Shown here in pieces: positions 1-11,564 of a stretch of 17,500 nt of DNA. Position 1 is the stretch's first letter; every line of letters starts with the position of its first letter. Position numbers and translations under genes: made by a program. The notes under the pieces were generated by a model. The model was not told the DNA's origin and made no database searches. It worked only from the letters and a program-made list of their open reading frames with translations. The DNA is from Glandiceps talaboti (lineage: Eukaryota > Hemichordata > Enteropneusta > Spengelidae): positions 10,796,742 through 10,814,241 of the forward strand of contig NC_135565.1 of NCBI RefSeq assembly GCF_964340395.1. The letters run 5' to 3'.

Positions 1-2620
<2,620 letters not shown>

Positions 2621-2624
2621 GAAA

Positions 2625-2816
2625 TCACTGCAGATAATTGTGTACAATGTACAAACCATTATCGTATACCCAATATCTATATCTCTGTAATTCAATAGAG
2701 AGCACCCGCGTCCAACCAGTGCAATAAGTTTCCTTGGAAGTGCATAAGGAACGACTGAAACAGTCCCGATCAATAAACGCAATCCGACGTTTCAAATCAA
2801 TATTCTTTCTCAAAGG
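2625..2816 (-). mobile_element. Penelope-like element, 5' part of a second head-to-tail copy
   Basis: Positions 2647-2703 are about 75% identical to 4911-4968 in the same orientation. Both translate on the minus strand to a related peptide: LSIELQ, a few variable residues, then WVYD. In the longer copy this stretch lies just upstream of the reverse-transcriptase N-terminal motif, so it is PLE coding sequence. Here it lies beyond the endonuclease end of the main copy, as expected if a second, truncated copy follows head to tail. Tandem and partly tandem copies are a known habit of PLEs. It breaks off around 2640. Upstream of the peptide (2704-2816) lies probable terminal noncoding sequence. 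Confidence 0.6.
2784..2816 (-). ncRNA. Possible degenerate hammerhead-type motif at the PLE end
   Basis: On the minus strand this reads CTTTGAGAAAG, an 11-base spacer, then GAAACGTCGG. The layout resembles the hammerhead core (CUGANGA, stem II, GAAA), and PLE terminal repeats are known to carry hammerhead ribozymes. Two core positions differ from consensus (the C and G of CUGANGA), so if it is a relic it is probably inactive. A chance match is possible. Confidence 0.3.
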
Positions 2817-3000
2817 ATATCAAGGCAAGAGATATCGTAGGTCATCACCTGACTGTATATCTAAATGTTATGGAATAGAACGCAGGAGCGCAAGTTCCTT
2901 TAAAGGTAAAATAAGCGCGGAAAGATCCAGATGTCATGCGCACCTAAAAAAACCTAGAACACGCCTGAAAGATAGAATATGCGCAGTTAGATATTAAAGG

Positions 3001-3420
3001 GTGTAAATAATCTATTAATTCCAAGGGGTTCCAGCGTTCCGAGATGGAAAATGATGTCCTCCTCCTTCAACGTCAGTCGATCCTCATCACCAGAAACCTT
3101 ACAAATTCCTGAAATAGACATATCTGATACACTATGACCGTTAGTAATGAAATGCACAGATACAGGATAGTTACTATTCTTTTATCTTGTGAGACGGAGA
3201 TGTTCCACGAAACGATCATCAAGACGACGTACAGTCGAACCTATATACAACCCCCCCCCCCCCCACATTTTGGATGTAATGCAATACAATATGTTATTCC
3301 TGATACAAGTAAATCTACTCGTAATAGCGACACCATGCTTATGGTTATTAAAACATGGAAATGAACCAGCATTAACTTCCATTCCATGTTGTTCTGTATG
3401 GACCTCCATATCTCTAAGAT
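3001..3420 (-). pseudogene. PLE GIY-YIG endonuclease domain, broken
   Basis: On the minus strand NNILYCITSKM is followed by GGLYIGSTVRRL, then DRFVEHLR. These are the GIY/YIG, catalytic arginine and following helix of GIY-YIG nucleases as found at the C-terminus of PLEs. After a stop at 3179-3181 the frame continues with VHFITNGHS and ends HLGTLEPLGINRLF (3003-3046), the typical PLE C-terminal tail. A run of 14 C at 3251-3264 falls between the GIY and YIG strands and probably altered the frame or glycine number there. No stop-free path remains. Confidence 0.85.
3251..3264. repeat. Poly(C)14 tract
   Basis: Fourteen C on the plus strand, reading as poly(G) glycine codons in the minus-strand PLE endonuclease. 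Length is likely to vary between individuals and reads. Confidence 0.95.
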
Positions 3421-4242
3421 TGGTATCACGAAGCCAAACTGTTAAAGACGCCTCAGGAAATAATGAATTGGTAATCCTAAGATATTAAGATGTTATGTTC
3501 TTAACTCTGGTGGAAAAAGGATAATATGTTAGAGCCAATATGGGACGATCGTTATTACTACTCCTCTGATCATGTGATTTGATACAAGCTTCCCTAGACA
3601 AAGATGATACTTTATGTAAAGCCGCGTTGGTAACAGACATATGATAACCACGTTGATGGAAGTACGTGCAAAATTCAGCAGACCGTTTTCTGAAATCCAA
3701 ATCACTACTACAAATACGACGTAAACGAAGTAATTGTGAATAGGGAATGGAATATTTACACTTATTAGGATGTGATGAACCATACTGCACATATGAATGT
3801 GAATCAGTAGGTTTAGTATGAATAGATGTAGCTATATCATCATCATTAATCCTAAGGGAGATGTCAAGGAAATTGATAGTTAGTTCAGAAATATCATAAG
3901 TATACTGAATAGCAGGATTAACGTTACATATGTAATCAATACATTACACCAGTTCCTCAAGGCTGAGTGAACTGCACCGACACCATCATCAATAAAGCGT
4001 GTATATAAAAATCAGGTAAGATCCCTTGATACGTACTGAAAATAAGGTGTTCCTGATAAGACATAAATAAACAAGCCATAACTAGGACCAAGAAAACTTT
4101 CCATAGCAACACAGTGTTTCTGCACAAACACCTTTCATTAAAGGTAAAATAATTACATGTATAAAAGAACTCAACGTCCATAGAAAATAGGTACCGTGCG
4201 TAGCTTACCTTATTGGAATTGAAAGCCACTAAGTACTTTAAG

Positions 4243-4455
4243 TTAACCCCTTCAATACTGAAAACATTTCCGCCAAAATTGTTTGGACAAAATTCTTGTT
4301 TTATGTAAGTTTTTGGCATATATCAACTTCATTTTAGACTGGAATTAAAGATATGTTACTTCCTAATAAAGTAATATTATTGTAATTATGAAAATATTCA
4401 TATAAATTGGGTCCCCATATTATTTAAAACTCGTCTCTAGTCATGAAAGGGTTAA
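4243..4455. mobile_element. piggyBac-type MITE inserted in the PLE
   Basis: A 205-bp segment (4247-4451) is flanked on both sides by TTAA (4243-4246 and 4452-4455), the target duplicated by piggyBac-superfamily transposons. Its ends are inverted: the left begins CCCCTTCAATACTGAAAAC and the right, reverse-complemented, begins CCCTTTCATGACTAGAGAC. The first 12-13 bases are well matched and the rest is weaker. There is no coding capacity, so it would need a transposase in trans. Removing it and one TTAA rejoins the PLE motif YIRDTNH to the block that leads into LFSMDVE, which supports insertion after the PLE. A Kolobok-type element also duplicates TTAA and is the main alternative. Confidence 0.72.
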
Positions 4456-4525
4456 TGGTTCGTATCCCTAATGTAGAGTGGGCTGAGATGCAACAAGGAG
4501 TCGTATAATAGTATCCACATAAAGC
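4452..4525 (-). repeat. Left arm of 74-bp inverted repeat (PLE copy A)
   Basis: The reverse complement of this segment matches 4967-5040. The 38 bases 4452-4489 are identical to 5003-5040 in inverted orientation and the remaining part is about 80% matched with small indels. It belongs to the minus-strand PLE reverse-transcriptase region. Confidence 0.9.
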
Positions 4526-4966
4526 GCTATGAGTTCCGTAGGGCAGCTGCAACCTGAGACGATGGACCTATCAGGAATAATACCCTTTTAAATCTTGGGT
4601 TATTATAAAACACGATTGTCCTAGGTCCATGGATTATAAGGTTACATGCTTCTGTTGGTAATTAGCCAGCGGATAAAAAAGGCGTTAACAATATCCGTAA
4701 TAACGCGTTGCACGTCTACAATAGTATCACTTTCCAATTCCTGGAAAAAAGTCCGTGTTCAAACATTGTCTATCTGCCTCAATTGCATACAAATCTTTAC
4801 GCCGAACAACTACCGTCCCGCCCTTATCAGCAGGCTTGATAACAATATCATCTCGCCTATTTCAAAGAGAAATAATGGCGTCGCGTTCTTCCTCAGAGCG
4901 ATGTTACTGAAATGTAAATTTCCTTATCATATACCCAATGTCGCTTCCATTGCAATTCAATCGAGA

Positions 4967-5040
4967 GCTTTATTTGGATGCTATTTGACGACTCATTGTT
5001 GTATCTCAGCCCACTCTACATTAGGGATACGAACCATTAA
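4967..5040 (+). mobile_element. Inverted fragment of the same PLE RT region (copy B)
   Basis: Plus-strand copy of the RT segment whose other copy is at 4452-4525 on the minus strand. It encodes the same block (ELYLDAI, a stop, then RLIVVSQPTL) and ends at the same TTAA (5037-5040). It abuts, almost without a gap, the N-terminal segment of the minus-strand PLE at 4911-4968, so the breakpoint of the inversion lies near 4966. It is a second, diverged PLE copy joined tail to tail or an inverted rearrangement of a tandem pair. Confidence 0.75.
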
Positions 5041-5125
5041 TCGCACAACTAACCCGGGCAATAATTTTCCATATCACGGCCAGGCACACTTCAAAATGCC
5101 CAAATATGGCAAGTGGCACGATTAA
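5037..5125. repeat. Possible short TTAA-flanked insertion in copy B
   Basis: An 81-bp segment (5041-5121) lies between two TTAA tetramers. Its ends are weakly inverted (TCG..CAC against TCGTGCCAC). The first TTAA is the same PLE position that received the 205-bp element in copy A. Rejoining across it gives a frame starting INDIRSLNGL, plausible for this PLE region. The evidence is thin because TTAA is common in AT-rich DNA. Confidence 0.3.
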
Positions 5126-7202
5126 CGATATACGTTCACTCAATGGTTTAGCTGTCATAATTTCCTAACTAATTTTACTTTTTTTTGCGAATAAAGTAAC
5201 ATTTCCCTGCCAATTTATGTGAGTATGTGATTCAAATGATATTTTCACCATTAGAAGGGGTATATGATAAAACCTTTACCGGTAGTACAGCTTATAATTA
5301 TGGGCCCTCCTAAAGTCTGATCTCTTCGCCGTGCAACATCGGTTCGCAAAACCAATATAAAGATGAATGCGTACTGTTATCTTTTTAAATTAATAAAGAC
5401 GATTTCAACCCTTTAATCCAGCATTTGGTGTACAGTGATTGATACGAAAGGGCATTACTCAATATTGTAAGTTATTGGTAATAAAGTATATGAATGTGGT
5501 TACTTAGGTGACAAGATGTAGCCTTTTCATCTCACCTGAAAGGCTTAGAATTTGAGGGTTTTTATGCAACAAATATCACATCATATCAAAGGATGCGTTA
5601 ACGTGGGTCCTTGACTAGATATATGTGAGGTCTCAAGCAATACAGAAACTTGTAACATTGTGTAAGGCGACACGGCTTGAAGAAGTTAGTATATTAAACA
5701 AATGTCGCTTCATACTGACGCATCTTTAGATGTGTTCTAATTTAGAGTAAAAACCCCTAGGTCAGTATGACAACCTTAGGATTGTTTGTTTCTCAAATAC
5801 CTATGTGCTAAGCCTTAATGTCAGCGAGTACGATACCATAACGTAAAAAAGAATGAAATCTGTTTTTATATTCAAATTAATTTATGGGAAATAATAAATG
5901 AGAATTAAAACCAATATATACCAGATTTAAACCGAATGCTCTCCATAAGGTTGTCTTGAGTTTTTTGTTCCTACACTTAATTGCGGGAATGCAAAAATAT
6001 TTGGTATAGTACATGATATACCCCTCAAATGGTAAAAAGGTGTGCCAAACTATGAGAAATCTGAAAGTGTGATATCAATCTAAGTATGTAGTTAAACAGG
6101 TGTAATGTTTTTGTAATGGTTTCCATTTGAACATAATGAACTTTTGTTTAGAGTGTGCATTCTTTTGATGGAGATGATGAAGAAAAAAATATAGAAAAGA
6201 ATTGTTGCAAGTGGATCCTATGACTGCAAATGGTATTTCCAAATCAATTCCACCTAACCATGGTCCAGAGATTGTGCCAATCAAGTCATTTCCACAAATC
6301 TATTACTTATGTGTCCACAGTATAGAACCACCGTGATTAAATTCAAAACATTATCTGTCCAACCAAGTGTTATTATACATTACGTACATGTTCACGAATA
6401 TCAAACATGTGTTGTAAGCCCGGTACGGCAATGGCGAGCGAAATGAAAACGCACTATCACGTCGCTGAGTTAACCTTGTCACGACAGTGTTTACCTTTAA
6501 ATCAGGCTCATCAAAAACGTTTACTTTATTCTAGGTTAGAGAAGAATATCATTTTTACCAAGAAGGTAAGGAGTTCCACTGACAAATCTAGAAAGGAAGA
6601 CATACATGCAGACACATTGCAGATGGGTTTAATTAAGTAAGTACGTGTGCCTGTTGATGGCATGAATTAACTCAAGTTTTCAACATAATTTCTTGCACTG
6701 GGCACGTTTCTAAATACCCCCCTTGAGCTGGCTTGCACTAATATGCCATGGTCTGTTAGGTCCTATTATATTATGACTGTTACATTGATAATTATGCGAC
6801 AGCAAGACCTTCCGTTTTGATTAATCTGAGATATCCTATGTTCATATTGTAATTTAAATGCATTTCAAAATATCCATTTACATGTTTGGAAATGATATTG
6901 AGTGCTAAGGACAATTAAATAATTCAAACATCGCTTTCTCGGAGCACTTGAATTAAACTATATCATATAATATATCGTCGGTAGCGAATTATGTGCTCAA
7001 CTACGATTTAATACCGTACGACACTATTACCCAGTATATCTTCTCGATGCCAAGAGATTGGTTTGGGAATTTGGGAATTCAGGAATTTGGGAACGAATAC
7101 TATACATGCAAATATGTACTCTCCTTGTTTTTTTTAAAACATGCCTACAGCAATCTGCATCAACATAATCTATGTATGCTATACATAGTCTAGTCTTTTC
7201 AT
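5126..7202. other. Noncoding AT-rich DNA
   Basis: No gene recognised over 2 kb. Short open frames at 6075-6284 (minus, 69 codons) and 6407-6640 (plus, 77 codons) match no family I know and carry no motif. A local direct repeat of GGAATTTGGGAA-like units lies at 7065-7093. Confidence 0.5.
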
Positions 7203-7361
7203 AATTATATCATTTCTATAGACCAGTATCATGTGGCGCCATCATGGCTAGAGTTAGTTTCAAGCACGTTCGAACAAACAAGTTTCCAAAATGGTAGTTG
7301 GAGCGAGGTTATCAAATACTGTACGATGGCTACATACTGGTACAATAGAAATTATATAATT
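7203..7361. mobile_element. 159-bp inverted-repeat element (MITE candidate)
   Basis: The left arm (7203-7229) and the reverse complement of the right arm (7334-7361) are nearly identical: AATTATAT, one mismatch, ATTTCTAT, a 2-3 base difference, ACCAGTAT. The 104-bp interior has no coding capacity. This is the form of a miniature inverted-repeat transposable element. I could not identify a clear target-site duplication, so the exact ends and superfamily are open. Confidence 0.6.
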
Positions 7362-8072
7362 GCAATGACATTTTCAACATAGCCCGTGCAATTATTTACT
7401 AAGAATGCAAAAATACAGAATCAGCATGGAAGATATTAGTGAAGGTGAAATTTATCTCAAGGTTTTTTTTTCATTTCCTAGCTTGTATGCCCATCACCAC
7501 GTTTCATTTCTTAATACCTTTAAGATAAAACTAACCCACTTTTTATGTACATTATTAACCATCCTGAAGATAATTTTAGAACATTTATATCTTCGTTCAT
7601 GCATTATTTATCATTCGCGGTAGGGTGAGTGCAGAATTAATACACTTAACTGGATTTAGATAACTAACTTACTGCAATATATCTCTGGTATCTCCCATGT
7701 TTATCAGCGCATAGAGAGATAAAACTTGAAGCAGATTGCAGGACATGTCTGTCAAAGGCCACATGCATAATCCTGCCAAAGGTATATGACACTGGTTCTG
7801 TCACAGAGTCTATATTATCCGTAGCTATTCACGGCCATCATGACTTCAGAATCTGATTTTAAGAAATAAGAAAGTGGGGAAATGCACTTTTTACTTGAAA
7901 TTAAGGACCGTTTTAACTAAATAATTATATATTTGCTTGTACCAAAAATGAAAATACCCTGCCACACATTTGACTGTCCCTATCGGAAAGACGCAAGAAC
8001 ATTCTTCACTTTCTGTGCGTTTATCAAAAGTTTCATTGACTATGTCCCTGAGCAAATCAACTGTTTCATGGA

Positions 8073-8076
<4 letters not shown>
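7362..8076. other. Noncoding DNA
   Basis: No recognisable gene, RNA or repeat. The plus-strand open frames at 7405-7623 and 7933-8142 are short and their products look random; the second runs into the TA tract. Confidence 0.45.

Positions 8077-8116
<40 letters not shown>
8077..8116. repeat. (TA)20 microsatellite
   Basis: Forty bases of perfect TA, about 35 bp from the end of a PLE fragment. Confidence 0.97.
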
Positions 8117-8117
<1 letters not shown>

Positions 8118-8149
8118 CTCGGTGAGTATCAATCTGCTATAAGACAGTG

Positions 8150-8335
8150 CTCTATACCGCAGTGGCAGAGCGTAATAGTTTTGCATTTTCCTGCGAGGGG
8201 GCACTCCTTCGGTTTTCTGCAGTTACAGGTACTTTGTTGTGTTTGCTTAGCTTTTGAAAGTATGGCTTTATTGTGACCGCTGACTAATTTACCCATGTTG
8301 TCCATGCAACTATAGCTCATATATAATGTTTATGA
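8150..8335 (-). mobile_element. Fragment of a second, different PLE (Cys-rich linker)
   Basis: The minus strand encodes SYSCMDNM, then VSGHNKAIL, then CNCRKPKECPLAGKC. I recognise this order from PLE-type polyproteins of marine animals, where it is the region between reverse transcriptase and GIY-YIG nuclease. The cysteines (CxC, six residues, C, five residues, C) are probably metal-binding. The nuclease that should follow is missing: after the last cysteine the sequence loses similarity and meets the TA tract. Its linker differs from that of the PLE at 2998-4968, so it comes from another lineage. The frame is open for 63 codons but is only a scrap. Confidence 0.7.
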
Positions 8336-9195
<860 letters not shown>

Positions 9196-9274
9196 TGGTA
9201 ACTGTGAGAGTAAAATTTGAAAGATTGGAAATATGAATACAGGACAAAATACAAATCTCTTTCCTCTATGAATA

Positions 9275-9361
9275 TGCGTGCGTGTGTTTGTGCGTGTGTG
9301 TGTTTGTTTTCTCTCGCTGTTTTTGTTTGTTTGTTTGTTTGTTTCTTTCTTTCTTTCTTTG
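9275..9361. repeat. TG-rich, (TTTG)n and (TTTC)n simple repeats
   Basis: GTGTG-rich DNA (9275-9308), then TTTG units (about 9322-9343) and TTTC units (about 9344-9360). Simple sequence only. Confidence 0.9.
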
Positions 9362-9687
9362 TCTGTCTTGTTTTTAAATTGCTTTGTGTTCAACCAGTAT
9401 AAAATATGGTTAACAACTGTGGAGTATATAATTTTCGCTACTGTTAGGAATTAAATGCATAAAAATCTCTTTCAATTAATATTGTTTCATGTAGAGAAAA
9501 TGTAAACAAGAAACGTGCAGTTTGGTATTGGTTTCTGCGTGGTTGAATAAAACATAGCCAGTGACGAGTAACCTACAGGGCACTGTGCAAACCTTATACC
9601 ATTGATTTGATTCGAATTGTCTGTGTATAGCTAGCTAGAGGCATTCTTCAAATTCACTCTTAATCGATTTTCAGCCTGAGTCGATTC
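9362..9687. other. Noncoding DNA
   Basis: No gene, RNA or clear repeat seen. Confidence 0.5.
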
Positions 9688-9980
9688 CAAGAAATAGTTC
9701 CCCCCGTGGATTATAAAGTTACGAGTAAACGTCCAGGGTAATAACGATTGACGTAATGTTTATATGAAAGACGTTGTTCTTTTGATAATTGGTCATATGG
9801 CTTCATCAATCTGAGAGTATATGCATTTCTCGCTTTTCTTTCAACAGTTGCAGACAAGACTGGCCCTAAATGCATCGTTATAGCGGTGTGTGCTTTATTG
9901 ATGTGATCTTGTGGCCTCATACATATATGTAAGTTTACTTTTTTTAAATTATATTCATTGTCCTATAAGTTGAATTTTGA
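9688..9980. repeat. Long copy of a tandem duplication
   Basis: It begins with a 23-base head (CAAGAAATAGTT, C run, GTGGA, 9688-9710), has a 115-bp middle, and ends with a 155-bp core (9826-9980) about 96% identical to 10044-10198. On the plus strand the core holds a strong acceptor-like sequence (pyrimidine-rich, CAACAG ending 9847) and a GTAAGT donor at 9929, framing 81 bases with stops in all three frames. On the minus strand it holds an open frame of 69 codons (9711-9920), rich in charged residues with a KPYDQLSKEQRLSYKHYVNR-type segment, that I do not recognise. Whether either strand is expressed is unknown. Confidence 0.8.
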
Positions 9981-10003
9981 CTGTATGTTTTTCCTTACCT
10001 TAC
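9981..10003. repeat. Left arm of a perfect 23-bp inverted repeat
   Basis: CTGTATGTTTTTCCTTACCTTAC. Its exact reverse complement is at 10474-10496. The arm fills the gap between the end of the long duplicate (9980) and the head of the short one (10003), so the duplication junction and the inverted repeat coincide. Confidence 0.95.
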
Positions 10004-10198
10004 AAGAAATAGTTCCCCCCCCGTGGAATTAATAGGGCCATTGTTTCTCGCTTTTCTTTCAACAGTTGCAGACAAGACAGGCCCTAAATGCATCGTTATA
10101 GTGGTGGGTGCTTTATTGATGTGATCTTGTGGCCTCATACATATATGTAAGTTTACTTTTTTTTAAATATATTCATTGTCCTATGAGTTGAATTTTGA
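10003..10198. repeat. Short copy of the tandem duplication
   Basis: Same head (10003-10026, with two extra C) and same 155-bp core (10044-10198) as the upstream copy. The 115-bp middle is replaced by 17 unrelated bases. The acceptor-like AG (10065) and GTAAGT (10147) are preserved with the same 81-base spacing. The minus-strand reading frame of the long copy is cut short here. High identity means a recent event. Confidence 0.8.
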
Positions 10199-10640
10199 AT
10201 GATTTATATCTGAACTGTTGCTCATATTTCACGTATAATCTTTTAATTACAACCCACGAAAAAACACCAGTGCGTTCGCGTGAATGAAGTACGCCAAGGA
10301 AAGACTTCACACAATTACAACATTAGGTAAAACAACAATACAGCTGATTGTCCACTCGAGTCCACACCCGATCATCTCATAAATTTACAGGTTGTGACAA
10401 ACAAATTTAAGTAATGCATGCCTGACTGTTTACATTACACGAACAATACACAGTGTACACAGTGTAACGAAATGTAAGGTAAGGAAAAACATACAGTTAA
10501 TAGGAATATTTACAATATTTCTTTCATTAAAGACAATATACACATGAAGAAGTATTTGAACTTTTAGGGCCATTGTTCTGTTTTACTTGTTCTAAGTGAA
10601 AGTGTTTTCATCAACATATTACCGAGGTGTTGTTTATGAT
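10199..10640. other. Noncoding DNA
   Basis: Apart from the inverted-repeat arm at 10474-10496, no gene or RNA is seen. TAGGGCCATTGTT at 10566-10578 repeats a sequence at 10033-10045 in the short duplicate. Confidence 0.45.
10474..10496. repeat. Right arm of the perfect 23-bp inverted repeat
   Basis: Reverse complement of 9981-10003; matching continues outward for three more bases with one mismatch. The arms enclose 470 bp containing the short duplicate. No flanking target duplication is evident, so a transposon is possible but not shown. Confidence 0.95.
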
Positions 10641-10659
10641 TAGGGGTCAGGGTTAGGAT

Positions 10660-11256
10660 TGATGTACAAAAACATGTGGACAATCAGCTCAAAAAAGCAA
10701 ATAAAAGGTTGTATTTTGCAAGGTACATGAGGAAATTAAATGTTAGCTCGAATGTCATTTCTTTGTTCTACAATTCAACTATTTATACAGTCCTCAGTTA
10801 TGCGAACATTGTATTCTATGATATGCTGCCTACCTATCTTAAACACGATCTAAACCGTCCTAGGAACATATGCAGAAAATTAGTTAATAATGAATTCTAC
10901 GAACTATCTGATAACTCTACATTGTATAAACTCAAATCGTTTAAGACTGCTACAAAAATTATCAAAGATTCAACACATCCACTACATACAGAATATGAAT
11001 ATCTACCAAGTGGTCGTCGCCTCAGAGTACCACGTGCACGTACAAACAGATTTAAGTATAGCTTTGTTCCAAGATCTATTCATCTCATAAATAACATGTA
11101 ACCGCTACTGTCTGTATGTATGTATTTATATGTATTGTAATCCTAACTTTACTTTTCATGGATTATGTATTTAAGTTAATGTAAACTGTGTGGATATGTA
11201 GTTTGTCTATTTTCTGTCAATGCAATGAAAATTTCATGATCGACATGACGAATAAA

Positions 11257-11257
<1 letters not shown>
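10660..11257 (+). mobile_element. 5'-truncated LINE, 3' end
   Basis: The C-terminal end of a non-LTR retrotransposon ORF2 is open from about 10640 to the stop at 11099-11101. It reads HVDNQLKKANKRLYFARYMR, then YNSTIYTVLSYAN, and ends HPLHTEYEYLPSGRRLRVPRARTNRFK in two adjoining blocks, then SFVPRSI. This is the tail that follows the reverse transcriptase in CR1/L2-like LINEs. The nuclease and catalytic RT are absent, as expected for 5' truncation during target-primed reverse transcription. The 3' UTR (11102-11250) ends with AATAAA (11251-11256) directly before a TTA repeat tail. The open frame suggests a fairly young insertion. Clade not proven. Confidence 0.82.

Positions 11258-11307
<50 letters not shown>
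11258..11307. repeat. (TTA)n tail of the LINE
   Basis: About 16 TTA units directly after AATAAA. Microsatellite tails are typical of CR1-type LINEs. I could not identify target-site duplications with confidence. Confidence 0.93.
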
Positions 11308-11564
11308 TATAACTTAAATCTACAATTATAAATATCGGGCAAGATTTGAACCGTCGTTGTATTTCTTACAACCAAGCTATGCAAATAGGGACTTAGTATC
11401 AATGTTTATGATGCACTTACAAGTCATGCATTTTAAGCATTATAAACCTACAGCTTATAATGTAATGATTGGTTTGTACAGCTGTCGTGTATTTGTTGTT
11501 GGTGTTGTTGATAGTTTGCCTGATGCCAAAGATGATTTTCTGTATTTTATGGATGGTAAAAGAA

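Larger units (their letters stand above)
2998..4968 (-). mobile_element. Decayed Penelope-like retroelement (PLE) with GIY-YIG endonuclease
   Basis: Minus-strand remains of one PLE polyprotein in its natural order: N-terminal region (about 4968-4700), reverse transcriptase (about 4640-3490), then GIY-YIG endonuclease (about 3420-3001). PLEs are retroelements whose reverse transcriptase is related to telomerase, with a GIY-YIG nuclease in place of the AP-type nuclease of LINEs. The frame is broken by several frameshifts and stops, so it cannot encode a working protein. A 205-bp transposon interrupts the reverse transcriptase at 4247-4451. Opposite-strand frames through here (for example 4646-5125 and 2734-2997) are antisense shadows. 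Family assignment rests on several independent motifs and is firm. The subfamily was not determined. Confidence 0.88.
3490..4968 (-). pseudogene. PLE reverse-transcriptase pseudogene
   Basis: Motifs read on the minus strand, in order: DIVIKPADKGG (4817-4849), the N-terminal signature of PLE proteins; RSIVSGCSCPTELIALYVD near 4520-4580, the early RT motif; YIRDTNH just before the transposon insertion; LFSMDVEFFYT near 4170-4205, the first catalytic-aspartate motif (usual form close to LFSMDVESLYT); FIDDG at 3982-3996, the YxDD-type catalytic box; INFLDISLR near 3860; KPTDSHSY and SIPYSQLLRLRRIC near 3710-3800, the conserved thumb-side motif. At least three frameshifts and several stops separate these blocks. 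One frame stays open for about 100 codons at 3485-3790. Catalytic aspartates survive, but the gene is dead. Confidence 0.88.

Noticed and set aside
4646-5125. A 159-codon plus-strand open frame
   Set aside because: It is antisense to PLE motifs (DIVIKPADKGG on the minus strand) and overlaps the inverted copy; the product has no similarity I recognise.
11340-11380. tRNA-like boxes on the minus strand (TAGCTTGGTTG and GGTTCAAATC), possible SINE head
   Set aside because: Only 16 bases separate the boxes, far fewer than in a tRNA, and no cloverleaf can be drawn. At most a badly decayed SINE.
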